Shown: piece by piece, positions 8,610 through 16,313 of the stretch | Layout of the letters: the number at the start of each line of letters is the position of its first letter | How positions within the stretch are numbered: the first letter of the stretch is position 1 | Origin: Palsa-739 sp036512155 | GTDB taxonomy: Bacteria > Actinomycetota > Thermoleophilia > Gaiellales > Gaiellaceae | Direction of reading: 5' to 3' | NCBI GenBank assembly: GCA_036512155.1 | Contig: DATCBD010000003.1 | Coordinates: 1 to 59,969 of the forward strand | DNA: 59,969 bases | Program-made: the position numbers and the translations under genes | Notes under the pieces: model-generated | Told to the model about the DNA's origin: nothing | Database searches by the model: none | The model's input: the letters and a program-made list of their open reading frames with translations, nothing else

Positions 8610-9122
8610 TCGCCGACCTCCTCTTCAGGAAGTGTTGACCCCGCTCGGACGCGATTTATCGGAAGCGGCGCTGATCCGCGTTACGGCTTTTCCGCAGCCG
8701 CTCGAGCGTTGCATCTCGACTGCTCGACCACCAGCCCATCCATGCGGGGGCGTGTCGACCGCGTCGCCGCTCGTGTAGCGCTGGAGGTGCGCGTAGTCGA
8801 AGAGGTTTCCGGAGCCGTCGAGTAGCCAGAGCAGGACTGCCGCGACGGACGTGGGCGAACATCGCGAAATCCGCACAGCAGTGTCCCGGGTTCGTCCCGA
8901 TTGGAGGATCACGCGCGAGTTCCGCCCCTCACTAAAGCGTGCGTCACTCGTGCGGATGACCACTTCTCTGCAGAGACAGCTCAAGTCCCATTCGCCGTCG
9001 TGCGAGGCTTAGGAACGACGACTAGCGGTGTGCGAGACTTGGATGGGTGGCGGGTGACCGGAGAGGACTCCCAAGCCGTTCGGCGCACACGCGGAGTGAC
9101 CCGAATCCAAGGAGGCTGAGGC
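8610..9122. other. Non-coding or decayed stretch
   Basis: About 510 bases without a supportable gene. A 119-codon minus-strand frame (8625-8984) contains a stretch reading LLWLLDGSGNLFDYAHLQRY that looks protein-like, but it has no recognisable family, no ribosome site and poor composition elsewhere; it may be a remnant. The last 20 bases hold the AAGGAGG ribosome site of the hydrolase at 9123. Confidence 0.5.
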
Positions 9123-9947
9123 ATGCCCTACTTCACCACCCAGGACGGCACGGAGATTTTCTACAAGGACTGGGGCAGCGGTCAGCCGATCGTCTTCCAC
9201 CACGGGTGGCCGCTCAGTTCTGACGACTGGGACGCGCAGATGATGTTTTTCGTCTTGCGCGGCTACCGCGTCGTTGCTCATGACCGTCGCGGTCACGGCC
9301 GCTCGAGCCAGACGTCAGACGGCCACGATATGGACACCTACGCCGCTGACGCTGCGGCTGTCGTGGATCATCTCGATCTGCGAGACGCGGTGCACTTCGG
9401 CCACTCGACTGGAGGCGGCGAGGTCGCCCGGTATGTCGCCAGGCACGGAGCGGGTCGTGTTGCCAAAGCGGGCCCCATCAGTGCGGTGCCGCCGCTGATG
9501 CTGAAGACCGAGGCCAATCCCGGTGGCCTTCCGATCGAGGTATTCGATAGCTTCCGTGAAGGCACCGCGTTCAACCGGCCCCAGTTCTATCGCGACGTCG
9601 CTAGCGGTCCGTTCTATGGGTTCAACCGACCCGGAGCGACGGTGTCTGAAGGCGTCATCCAGAACTGGTGGCGGCAAGGGATGATGGGCAGTGCCAAGGC
9701 CCACTACGAGGGCATCAAGGCGTTCTCGGAGACGGACTTCACCGATGACCTCAAGGCGATTGACGTCCCCACGTTGGTGATGCACGGCGACGACGATCAG
9801 GTTGTGCCAATCGCGGACGCGGCCGAGCTGTCGATCAAGCTGCTGAAGAACGGGACCCTGAAGGTGTATCCGGGCTATCCGCACGGGATGCTCACCACCC
9901 ACGCCGACGTCATCAACCCCGACCTGCTGGCCTTCATACAGGCATAA
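9123..9947 (+). CDS. Alpha/beta hydrolase of the non-haem chloroperoxidase/arylesterase group
   Basis: 274 residues, the usual size. HHGWPLSSDDW forms the oxyanion region, GHSTGGGE carries the nucleophile Ser95, GDDDQVVP the acid Asp225 and YPHGM the His254, so the triad is complete. Members hydrolyse esters or lactones and show side perhydrolase (bromination) activity in vitro; the natural substrate is unknown. The ATG at 9123 has an AAGGAGG site. It sits alone between remnants, and its more AT-tolerant codon use compared with the flanks is consistent with later arrival, though I have not quantified this. Confidence 0.93.
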   Translation: MPYFTTQDGTEIFYKDWGSGQPIVFHHGWPLSSDDWDAQMMFFVLRGYRVVAHDRRGHGRSSQTSDGHDMDTYAADAAAVVDHLDLRDAVHFGHSTGGGEVARYVARHGAGRVAKAGPISAVPPLMLKTEANPGGLPIEVFDSFREGTAFNRPQFYRDVASGPFYGFNRPGATVSEGVIQNWWRQGMMGSAKAHYEGIKAFSETDFTDDLKAIDVPTLVMHGDDDQVVPIADAAELSIKLLKNGTLKVYPGYPHGMLTTHADVINPDLLAFIQA

Positions 9948-9973
9948 CCGGCGGCCGGTGACCGGGTACGACG

Positions 9974-10261
9974 TCATGCGGGCACATCCGTCGCACGCGC
10001 GACCGCGAGTTCCGGCTGCGCCAAAGCCGGGCCTTCTACTTCGACGTGGGGCAGCCAGCGCAGCCAGTTGGGCAGGTACAAGCTCCAACGGCCGAGCAGC
10101 ACGAGCGTGCGCGGGAGCACGACGGTGTGGATGAGGGTGCCGTCGAGCAGGAGAGCGACGGCGACGCCGAAGCCCATCTCCTGGAACTGCCGCGAAACTT
10201 CGCTGGCTGCTTGGGAAGGCGACCGCGGTGTTCGGCGAGGCGAGGTTGGCGGAGCTCTCAC
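9974..10261 (-). pseudogene. C-terminal remnant of an MMPL/RND-type membrane transporter
   Basis: The frame encodes FQEMGFGVAVALLLDGTL, then a hydrophobic helix and LLGRWSLYLPNWLRWLPHVE, which is the conserved end of actinobacterial MMPL transporters (last transmembrane helix, then the WLPxVExEG tail). The rest of the roughly 700-residue protein is absent: upstream of about 10205 the homology stops and the frame becomes low-complexity. I see no ribosome site. It supports a history of deletion in the 7.3-10.3 kb zone. Confidence 0.75.
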
Positions 10262-10310
10262 CGAAGGACGTGTATGCGTGCCGGCTCACAATTCCCGAAG
10301 GGGGTGTAGA

Positions 10311-10382
10311 TGCCCCCGGGCCGGATCGAACGGCCGCACACGGTTTAGGAAACCGTTGCTCTATCCACTGAGCTACGGGGGC
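10311..10382 (-). tRNA. tRNA-Arg (anticodon CCU)
   Basis: On the minus strand a 72-base cloverleaf folds completely: acceptor GCCCCCG/CGGGGGC, D-arm GCTC/GAGC, anticodon stem ACGGT/ACCGT with loop TTCCTAA, and T-arm GGCCG-TTCGATC-CGGCC. The loop places CCT at positions 34-36, so it reads AGG as arginine. The discriminator is A and CCA is not encoded. It sits at the border of the remnant-rich zone, as tRNAs at island edges often do, but I found no duplicated 3' end serving as an att site. Confidence 0.95.
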
Positions 10383-10403
10383 GCGCGGGGAGTGTAGAAC
10401 GCG

Positions 10404-10850
10404 CTACGCGACGGATTCGGACCGCTGCCTGCGGTGCAGGTCGAGGCCCGTCACTTCGCCGCCGCACGCGGCACACGTGTGCTTCAGGTCGAGCTCGGCA
10501 CCGCATTCGTGTAGCCACGTTGCGTGCGTCGTCTCGTCCGTCCAGCGCGCACCCCACTCCGCGAGGGAGAGGAGGATCGGCCGCAGCTCGTCCCCGGCCT
10601 CGGTCAGCCGGTACTCGTACCGGGGCGGGTGGAGCTGGTACAGCCGCTTCTCGACGACACCCTCCGACTCGAGTCGGCGCAGACGGCTGCTGAGGATGTC
10701 GCGCGGCGCGCCCGTGTTCCGCTGGATCGCGTCGAAGCGGTGGACGCCGAGGGAGAGCTCGCGGATGACGAGCAGGGACCACTTCTCGCCGACCACCGCC
10801 AGGGAAGCGGCGATCGTGCAGGCGCGGGGGCCGGCTTCGACTTCGCTCAT
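10404..10850 (-). CDS. HxlR-family winged-helix transcription regulator
   Basis: 148 residues. CTIAASLAVVGEKWSLLVIRELSLG through RFDAIQRNTG and LSSRLRRLESEGVV is the HxlR winged helix; Cys11 is at the redox-sensing position seen in several members. The C-terminal extension has His114/Cys116 and Cys126/Cys129 (CGAEL...CAACG), a probable zinc-binding knuckle. It is divergent from the GNAT gene at 10915, and the 64-base gap contains a perfect 9-bp inverted repeat overlapping the GNAT promoter, so it probably represses that gene and perhaps itself. The inducer is unknown. Confidence 0.92.
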   Translation of the reverse strand: MSEVEAGPRACTIAASLAVVGEKWSLLVIRELSLGVHRFDAIQRNTGAPRDILSSRLRRLESEGVVEKRLYQLHPPRYEYRLTEAGDELRPILLSLAEWGARWTDETTHATWLHECGAELDLKHTCAACGGEVTGLDLHRRQRSESVA

Positions 10851-10866
10851 AGGCCCATTCTGCCAC

Positions 10867-10891
10867 AGAGGGTTGACTTTTCCAACCCTCT
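10867..10891. promoter_or_regulatory. Probable HxlR operator
   Basis: AGAGGGTTG and CAACCCTCT form a perfect 9-bp inverted repeat with a 7-base spacer. A further TTTTCCAAC copy lies at 10902-10909. The repeat overlaps the -35 box of the plus-strand promoter, so occupancy would block the GNAT gene. Confidence 0.6.
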
Positions 10892-10901
10892 AGGGTAGGT
10901 T
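10873..10901 (+). promoter_or_regulatory. Promoter of the GNAT gene
   Basis: TTGACT (10873-10878), a 17-base spacer and TAGGTT (10896-10901) make a good housekeeping promoter. Transcription would begin near 10908, only a few bases before ATG 10915, giving an almost leaderless mRNA. Confidence 0.6.
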
Positions 10902-10914
10902 TTTCCAACTGACC

Positions 10915-11412
10915 ATGGAAACACGGGCTCTTGACCTCTCGCACGGCCTCACGATCGTGGTTCGCCCGCTCGCGAACGGGGACGTTCAGACCGTGGCGGC
11001 GGTGTTCGACCGGCTTGGCGCCGAGTCGCGCCGCCGGCGGTTCAACGCCGCCAAGCCGTGCCTCACCGCGGCCGACCTCGAGCAGCTGGCCCGCATCGAC
11101 GGCCGTCATCACGCACTCGTCGCGCACGTTGCCGGGGATCCACTCCCCGTGGCGATCGCGCAACTCGTCCGCACCGGGCGCGACACCGCCGAGATCGCAT
11201 TCGCCGTCGCAGACGAGCATCAGCACCGCGGCATCGGCTCCGCGCTCACGAGCATGCTGCTCGACGATGCGCGTGCGGCGGGCATCACGGAGATCAGCGC
11301 GCTCGCGTCTGGCGACAACCCTGCTGCACTCGCGCTGATCCGTCGCTCGGCCTGCATCCTCGAGGTCCGCCTCGAGGGGCCCGAGCAGGCGATCCGCGCA
11401 GCCATCGCCTGA
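10915..11412 (+). CDS. GNAT-family N-acetyltransferase
   Basis: 165 residues with the GNAT fold. EIAFAVADEHQHRGIGSALTSML contains the acetyl-CoA pyrophosphate loop (QHRGIG), followed by ALASGDNPAALALIRR, the late strand/helix where substrate tails bind. It begins with a short N-terminal strand (GLTIVVRPLANGD). It acts in the cytoplasm on an unknown amine. It is the apparent target of the divergent HxlR repressor. The protein is complete; the acceptor cannot be predicted. Confidence 0.9.
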   Translation: METRALDLSHGLTIVVRPLANGDVQTVAAVFDRLGAESRRRRFNAAKPCLTAADLEQLARIDGRHHALVAHVAGDPLPVAIAQLVRTGRDTAEIAFAVADEHQHRGIGSALTSMLLDDARAAGITEISALASGDNPAALALIRRSACILEVRLEGPEQAIRAAIA

Positions 11413-11419
11413 CGCTCGA

Positions 11420-11425
11420 TACATT
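11420..11425 (+). promoter_or_regulatory. -10 box for leaderless aminotransferase mRNA
   Basis: TACATT ends six bases before ATG 11432, the spacing at which transcription would start at or next to the start codon. Confidence 0.5.
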
Positions 11426-11431
11426 CACCGC

Positions 11432-12781
11432 ATGGACGTGCGGGCCTTGCTCGACGGTGCCGGCGAGAGCGACCTCGACCTCTGGGCGCGCACGATCAAT
11501 CCGCAGTTCGTGCGCGTGTTGCGCACGATCGGCTTCGACCGCCATTGGGCGCGCGCTGAGGGCGCGTACCTGTACGACACGGATGGCGCGCGGCACCTCG
11601 ACCTGCTCGGCGGCTTCGGGATGTACAACGTCGGCCGCAACAACCGCGGCGTGCGCGCGGCGCTGATCGAAGCGCTCGAGCTGGACACGCCCGGCATGCT
11701 CGCGATGGGCGTCACCGCGCTTCCGGGACTGCTCGCCGACGCGCTGCTCCAGCGCACGCCGCCGCGTATCGAGCGCTGCCTCTTCACGAACTCCGGCACG
11801 GAGGCGAACGAGGCTGCGTTCAAGCTCGGACGCGCCGCGACGAAGCGGCCGCGCGTCATCTCGACCGACCACGGCTTCCATGGATTGACGCTCGGCGCGC
11901 TCAGCGCGAACGGGAATCCCGAGTTCACTGCGCGCTTCCAGCCGCTGCTGCCGGGCTTCGACCGCGTGCCCTTCGGCGACCTCGACGCACTCGAGACGCA
12001 GCTGAAGCAGGAGGACGTTGCCGTCTTCATCGTCGAGGCAGTCCAGGGGAAGGGGATCAACCTTCCGCCTCCCGGCTACCTCGAAGGCGCGCAGGAGCTC
12101 TGCCGCCGCTACGGCACGCTCTTCTGCGTCGACGAGGTCATGACCGGCTTCGGCCGCACCGGGACGATGTTCGCGTTCGAGCACTGGAGCCTCGAGCCCG
12201 ATCTCGTCACCGTCGCAAAGTCTCTCTCCGGCGGCTACGTGCCGGTCGGCGCGCTTCTGATGTCTCGCGCGGTGCACGAGTCCGTCTTCGACTCGATGCC
12301 ACATGCGATGTCGCACGGGTCGACGTTCGCGCCCAACGAGCTCGCGATGGTTGCGGGCCTCGCCATGTTGCACGAGCTCGAGGAGCACAGCCTCGTCGAG
12401 CGCTCCGCTCAGCTCGGCGAGCGTTTGCTCGAGCGCACGCGCCCGCTCGTGGACGAGTTCGACGTCGTGCGCGACGTTCGCGGCATCGGCCTCATGTGGG
12501 CGATCGAGTTCGAGGGCGACGGCTTCGCCTATCGGATGCTCGAGCGCGCACAACGCGGTCTGTTCGCGCAACTCGTCGTCGTGCCGCTCTTCACCGACCA
12601 TCGCATCCTGACGCAGGTCGCAGGCCACGACATGGCCGTCGTGCGCATCCTGCCGCCGTTCGTGCTCACCGACGACGACGTCGACGAGTTCGCCGACGCC
12701 CTGCAGGAGACGGTGAAACGCGCCCGGCGCATGCCGAGCTCGCTGACGAAGTTCGCGCTGACCGCGGCTGGTATTCGCTAA
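11432..12781 (+). CDS. Class III (PLP-dependent) aminotransferase
   Basis: 449 residues. FTNSGTEANEAAFKLGRAAT is the PLP phosphate cup, DHGFHG the ring-stacking region, CVDEVMTGFGRTG holds the Asp contacting the pyridine nitrogen and TVAKSLSGGYVPVGA carries the Schiff-base Lys263. The order matches ornithine/acetylornithine-type enzymes; the long N-terminal part and C-terminus also resemble the HpnO-like subgroup, but I see no other hopanoid genes nearby. The amino donor and acceptor are therefore open. The ATG at 11432 has no ribosome site but a -10 box six bases upstream. It ends convergently with the gene at 12778. Confidence 0.9.
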   Translation: MDVRALLDGAGESDLDLWARTINPQFVRVLRTIGFDRHWARAEGAYLYDTDGARHLDLLGGFGMYNVGRNNRGVRAALIEALELDTPGMLAMGVTALPGLLADALLQRTPPRIERCLFTNSGTEANEAAFKLGRAATKRPRVISTDHGFHGLTLGALSANGNPEFTARFQPLLPGFDRVPFGDLDALETQLKQEDVAVFIVEAVQGKGINLPPPGYLEGAQELCRRYGTLFCVDEVMTGFGRTGTMFAFEHWSLEPDLVTVAKSLSGGYVPVGALLMSRAVHESVFDSMPHAMSHGSTFAPNELAMVAGLAMLHELEEHSLVERSAQLGERLLERTRPLVDEFDVVRDVRGIGLMWAIEFEGDGFAYRMLERAQRGLFAQLVVVPLFTDHRILTQVAGHDMAVVRILPPFVLTDDDVDEFADALQETVKRARRMPSSLTKFALTAAGIR

Positions 12782-13098
12782 AGGTCGAGGTGGCGCGCCG
12801 CGAAGCAGGCGCGCGCCCACCGATCCGCTGTGCCGACGACGTCCATCGCCACGCTGTCGTCGACGGGGGCCATCTCGATCACGACCTGGTGCAGCGACGC
12901 CTCGACGTCGTTCCCGAACTCGTGTCGCTGCTCCGACACGATCTCGAACGACGGGGCAAACCCACGCAGGGCGTGCGCGAGATCGTCGATCTCGGCCCGC
13001 GTCGCCTCCCGGCTGGTGAGCATCCCGAAGTTCACGCGCACCTCGAGCACGGGGGCCCGGTCGTCCTCGCGCACCCGGAAGGCGACCGCCGGCTCCAT
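12778..13098 (-). CDS. Conserved hypothetical protein in the ABC-2 operon
   Basis: 106 residues from ATG 13098, which shares one base with the permease stop (TGATG); a longer frame to 13119 would overlap the permease. The protein is soluble and acidic in parts, with alternating strand-like segments (EVRVNFGML, VVIEMAPVDD) and no motif I recognise. Its place as the last gene after ATPase and permease suggests a co-translated accessory protein. It overlaps the convergent aminotransferase end by four bases. Confidence 0.7.
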   Translation of the reverse strand: MEPAVAFRVREDDRAPVLEVRVNFGMLTSREATRAEIDDLAHALRGFAPSFEIVSEQRHEFGNDVEASLHQVVIEMAPVDDSVAMDVVGTADRWARACFAARHLDL

Positions 13099-13844
13099 CA
13101 GGTTTCCCTTGGCTCCCATCGAAACTTGAACGCCGCAACGGCAACTCCGGCTACGCCCCAGGCAGCGAGCACGCCGATCGACGTCCCCTGCGACCAGAAT
13201 GAGTGGTTGTGCAGATAGACGGCGTTCGACAGATCGACAAGGTACTTGAGCGGAAGCACGTCGCCGACCGCACGGAGGAAGCGCGGATAGTGATGGGTCG
13301 GACCGAAGGCCCCCGTCAGGAACGCCATGGGCAGCACGATCAGGTTCACGACCGCGGAGGATCCTTCGCCGGACCGGATGAGGCCGCTAAGCCCGACGCC
13401 CATCGCCGCGAAACACACGGCGCCGAGCACGACGAGCAGGATGACCGAGCCGACCCGCGTTGGGAACGGCGTGCCGAACACGACGCGGCCGAGCAGGAAC
13501 AGCGCCACCGTCTCCGCCGCGAAGACGATCAGCGTCGACGTGAGGACGGAGCTGATGTAGACGGCGGGCGACAGCGGCGTCGCGCGCAGCCGCTTGAGGA
13601 TCGCCTGCTCGCGGCGGAGCGTGAGCGTGATCGCGAGCCCGGCGAACGCGACCATCGCGCAGCCGTAGGCGAGCAGCGCAGCGAGCAACGCCTGTGACGC
13701 CGGCACGCCGTAGATGTGACCGGAGTACACCGACCCGAGGAGCACGAAGAGCAGCAGCGGGAAAATGAACGTGAAGACTGCTGCCTCGCGCGAGCGCCAG
13801 TACACGAGCTGCTCGACGCGTAGCTGATGGAGATACAGCTTCAT
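13098..13844 (-). CDS. ABC-2 type transporter permease
   Basis: 248 residues with about six predicted membrane helices (starting FTFIFPLLLFVLLGSVYSG) and the ABC-2 conserved region LPMAFLTGAFGPTHHYPRFLR. It overlaps the ATPase stop by four bases. Such pairs export small hydrophobic compounds, lipids or peptides; no substrate clue exists. Length is normal for the DrrB/NodJ-like group. Confidence 0.9.
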   Translation of the reverse strand: MKLYLHQLRVEQLVYWRSREAAVFTFIFPLLLFVLLGSVYSGHIYGVPASQALLAALLAYGCAMVAFAGLAITLTLRREQAILKRLRATPLSPAVYISSVLTSTLIVFAAETVALFLLGRVVFGTPFPTRVGSVILLVVLGAVCFAAMGVGLSGLIRSGEGSSAVVNLIVLPMAFLTGAFGPTHHYPRFLRAVGDVLPLKYLVDLSNAVYLHNHSFWSQGTSIGVLAAWGVAGVAVAAFKFRWEPRET

Positions 13845-14689
13845 TCGGACTGCTCATCCATGAGCGCGAGGTAGACCTCTTCGAGCGTCGGCCTCCGTAC
13901 CTCGAGCCGGTCGAGCTCCTCGCCGCGCGCGAGCGCCTCGGACGTCAGCCGGTGCAAGTCGCGCGTCGGTTCGCTCGTCCGGAGGAGCACCTCTTCGCCG
14001 TCGAGGTGGTAACGAATCTCGACCTCCGACCCTCCGGTCGTCAGCTCGCGGGGCGTCCCGATGCGCACGATGCGGCCCTCGCGCATGACGGCGACCCGAT
14101 CCGCCAGTTGCTCCGCCTCGTCGAGGTAGTGCGTCGTCAGCAGCACCGTCTTCCCGAGCGAGCGCAACGAGCGGATCATCTCCCACGCCGCACGGCGCGC
14201 GGCCGGATCGAAGCCGGTGGTGGGCTCGTCGAGAAAGACGAGATCCGGATCGCCGACGAGCGCGACCCCGAGGTCGAGGCGCCGCTTCTGGCCGCCGGAC
14301 AGCGTCTTCACGCGCGCGTCGCGCTTCTCCGTGAGGCCGACGAGCTCGATCACCTCGTCCACGTCACGCGGCCGCGCGTAGTAGCCCGCGAACGCGGAAT
14401 GGGTCTCCCGGACGGTCAGAGTCGGCCACAGCTGCGCCTGTTGCAGCACGACGCCGATGCGTTCGCGGAAGGAGCGGCCCGGCCGCTGTGGATCGTGCCC
14501 GAGCACCGACACCTCGCCCGCGTCGCGGCTGCGGTAGCCCTCGAGGATCTCCACCGTCGTCGTCTTGCCCGCGCCGTTCGGCCCCAGCAGCCCAAAAACC
14601 TCGCCCTCTTCGATATCGAAGTCGACCCCGCGCACGGCCTCGAGCGGGCCGTACGCCTTGCGGAGCCCGCGCACGGAGATGGCTGTCAC
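13841..14689 (-). CDS. ABC transporter ATP-binding protein (exporter type)
   Basis: 282 residues. Walker A GLLGPNGAGKTTT (about 33-45), the Q-loop VVLQQAQLWPTLTVRE, signature LSGGQKRRLDLG, Walker B LVFLDEPTTGFDP and H-loop LTTHYLDEAEQLADR are all intact, in contrast with the broken relative at 7764. The C-terminal 70 residues form the usual regulatory extension. It powers the adjacent permease. It overlaps the upstream SixA gene by four bases, so the set 15066-12778 is one minus-strand operon. Confidence 0.94.
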   Translation of the reverse strand: MTAISVRGLRKAYGPLEAVRGVDFDIEEGEVFGLLGPNGAGKTTTVEILEGYRSRDAGEVSVLGHDPQRPGRSFRERIGVVLQQAQLWPTLTVRETHSAFAGYYARPRDVDEVIELVGLTEKRDARVKTLSGGQKRRLDLGVALVGDPDLVFLDEPTTGFDPAARRAAWEMIRSLRSLGKTVLLTTHYLDEAEQLADRVAVMREGRIVRIGTPRELTTGGSEVEIRYHLDGEEVLLRTSEPTRDLHRLTSEALARGEELDRLEVRRPTLEEVYLALMDEQSE

Positions 14690-15066
14690 AGCTCGAGCTC
14701 GTACGAGCCGGCGGGCGGGAACCGGACCTCGACGCCCGCCAGCTCGAGTACCGCCTGACCGCAGTCGGGCTGGTGGCCGACGACGACCACGGTGTCGCCG
14801 CGGCCGGACGCGGCGTCGCGCACGTCGTCGGGGGACGCGCCGGGCGCGAGCCGCTCGTCGACCTCCGGCTCACCCAGGCCGAGCGCGGCCGCGGTCTCGC
14901 GCGCACGCAAGAGCGGGCTCGTGACGACGGCGTCGGCAGCGAATCCCTCCCCGCAGAGTCGCTCCCCGAGCTCGCGCGCGTGCGCGCGTCCCTCGGCGGT
15001 CAGCGGTCGCAGCTCGTCCGGCTCTCCGGGCGCGGCTTCCGCGTGACGGACGATGAGGAGTCGCAT
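14686..15066 (-). CDS. SixA-like phosphohistidine phosphatase
   Basis: 126 residues of the histidine phosphatase superfamily: LLIVRHAEA supplies the catalytic RH motif, SPLLRARETAAAL the second Arg, and VVVVGHQPDC the second His. The short length, with no cap domain, fits SixA rather than phosphoglycerate mutases. SixA removes phosphate from His-containing phosphotransfer proteins in the family. The ATG at 15066 is divergent from PhzF at 15092. The link to the ABC exporter downstream is positional only. Confidence 0.88.
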   Translation of the reverse strand: MRLLIVRHAEAAPGEPDELRPLTAEGRAHARELGERLCGEGFAADAVVTSPLLRARETAAALGLGEPEVDERLAPGASPDDVRDAASGRGDTVVVVGHQPDCGQAVLELAGVEVRFPPAGSYELEL

Positions 15067-15079
15067 CGAGGGCCAACGA

Positions 15080-15085
15080 TAGTCT
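15080..15085 (+). promoter_or_regulatory. -10 box for leaderless phzF-like mRNA
   Basis: TAGTCT ends six bases before GTG 15092. A TATCGT on the other strand (15076-15081) lies nine bases before the SixA ATG, so both genes may share this 25-base gap. Confidence 0.5.
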
Positions 15086-15091
15086 GGCTTC

Positions 15092-15922
15092 GTGGGCCGC
15101 TACCGGTACGTCGTGTGCGACGTCTTCACGGACGTCCCGCTGGCCGGGAACCAGCTCGCCGTCTTCACGGACGCACGCGAGATCCCCGAGGCGCAGCTGC
15201 AGAAGCTGGCAAAGGAGATGAATTTCTCCGAGACCGTCTTCGTGTACCCGCCGGAAGCCGATGGACACGTGAGGTTGCGCATCTTCACGCCGGCCGCCGA
15301 GCTTCCGTTTGCCGGCCACCCGATTCTCGGGACGGCGTTCGTGCTCGCCGGCCCACTGCAGCTCGTCGAGATCCGTCTCGAGACCGGCGCGGGCGTCGTG
15401 CCCGTGCGACTCGACCGCGAGGGCGCGCGCATCGTCTTCGGTTGGATGACTCAGCCGACGCCGTCGTTCGAGCCGTTCCCGGAACGGAACGCATTGCTCG
15501 CCGTCCTCGGCGCCGAGGCGACGGATCTCCCGATCGAGCTCTACCGGCAGGGGCCGGGGCACGTCATGGTCGAGCTCAACTCGCCGGAGGACGTGGCTGA
15601 GCTGCGTCCGAACATGGGCGTGCTCGCAGAGCTGCTGAGCGAAGGGACGGACTGCTTCGCGCGAGACGGAAAACGGTGGAAGTCGCGCGTGTTCGTCCCC
15701 GGCGCCGGCGTCGACGAGGATCCCGCGACCGGCTCGGCGGCGGGGCCGCTGGCGCTCCATCTCTCACGCCATGGCCGCATCGCCTTCGGCGAGGAGATCG
15801 AGATCTCGCAGGGCGCAGAGATCCGGCGCCCGTCGACGCTCTACGCCGTTGCGCACTCGCCCGAGCGCATCGAGGTCGGCGGCTCCGCCGTCATCGTCGC
15901 GCGCGGCGAGTTCCAGGTCTGA
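15092..15922 (+). CDS. PhzF-family isomerase/epimerase-like protein
   Basis: 276 residues with the two-lobed diaminopimelate-epimerase fold of PhzF. NQLAVF, NFSETVFV (catalytic Glu47), FAGHPILGTA and VDEDPATGSAAGPLA are the family signatures. PhzF itself isomerises a phenazine precursor, but no phenazine genes are here, and most homologues have unknown substrates. The GTG start is supported by a -10 box six bases upstream and by the fold beginning at residue 4. It converges on the BNR gene with a one-base gap. Confidence 0.9.
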   Translation: MGRYRYVVCDVFTDVPLAGNQLAVFTDAREIPEAQLQKLAKEMNFSETVFVYPPEADGHVRLRIFTPAAELPFAGHPILGTAFVLAGPLQLVEIRLETGAGVVPVRLDREGARIVFGWMTQPTPSFEPFPERNALLAVLGAEATDLPIELYRQGPGHVMVELNSPEDVAELRPNMGVLAELLSEGTDCFARDGKRWKSRVFVPGAGVDEDPATGSAAGPLALHLSRHGRIAFGEEIEISQGAEIRRPSTLYAVAHSPERIEVGGSAVIVARGEFQV

Positions 15923-15923
15923 T

Positions 15924-16313
15924 CTAGTCGATCCAGGCGACGCCGACGACGTCGGGCAGCTCGAACGCGAGCGATCGCCAGAACACGCCGCCGTTCGTCG
16001 AGACGTAGAGGCGGTTCCGTCCAGCGAAGAGCATCCGGTCGGGGTCTTCGTCGGCGACAGCGACCGCGAAGCCCGAGGGCAGCCCGCCACCCGCCTCCCG
16101 CCACGTCGCGCCGGCGTCGTTCGAGATGGCGAGCGGCGGGCGGCGGTCGACGACGGCCACGACCGTCGCGCCGGCGGCGGCGGTGGCGACGACGCGCGGG
16201 AGGTCGACGCGGGGCGCCTCGACCGCGGGGAGCTCCGTCCCCGGACCGAGCACGGCCTCCTCGTCGACGTCGACAAGCAGCACGCCGTCGACGGTCTCGA
16301 CGGCCGCGATCAC
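15924..16313 (-). CDS. Short BNR/sialidase-like beta-propeller protein
   Basis: 129 residues. AISNDAGATWREAGGGLPSG and LYVSTNGGVFWRSLAFELP contain two Asp-box repeats (S/T-x-D/N-x-G-x-x-W) as in BNR photosystem-stability/YCF48-like propellers. A complete propeller needs six or seven blades, so this is two to three blades only and may oligomerise or be a reduced version. It has no signal peptide. The GTG start overlaps the PfkB stop (GTGA), giving an operon with the kinase and permease. Confidence 0.7.
   Translation of the reverse strand: MIAAVETVDGVLLVDVDEEAVLGPGTELPAVEAPRVDLPRVVATAAAGATVVAVVDRRPPLAISNDAGATWREAGGGLPSGFAVAVADEDPDRMLFAGRNRLYVSTNGGVFWRSLAFELPDVVGVAWID

Noticed and set aside
8625..8984. 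119-codon minus-strand frame in the remnant zone
   Set aside because: A short protein-like stretch but no family, no ribosome site and no start context; at most a remnant.
10295..10400. tRNA 3' end as an integration (att) site
   Set aside because: No second copy of the tRNA end, integrase gene or island boundary was found in the window.
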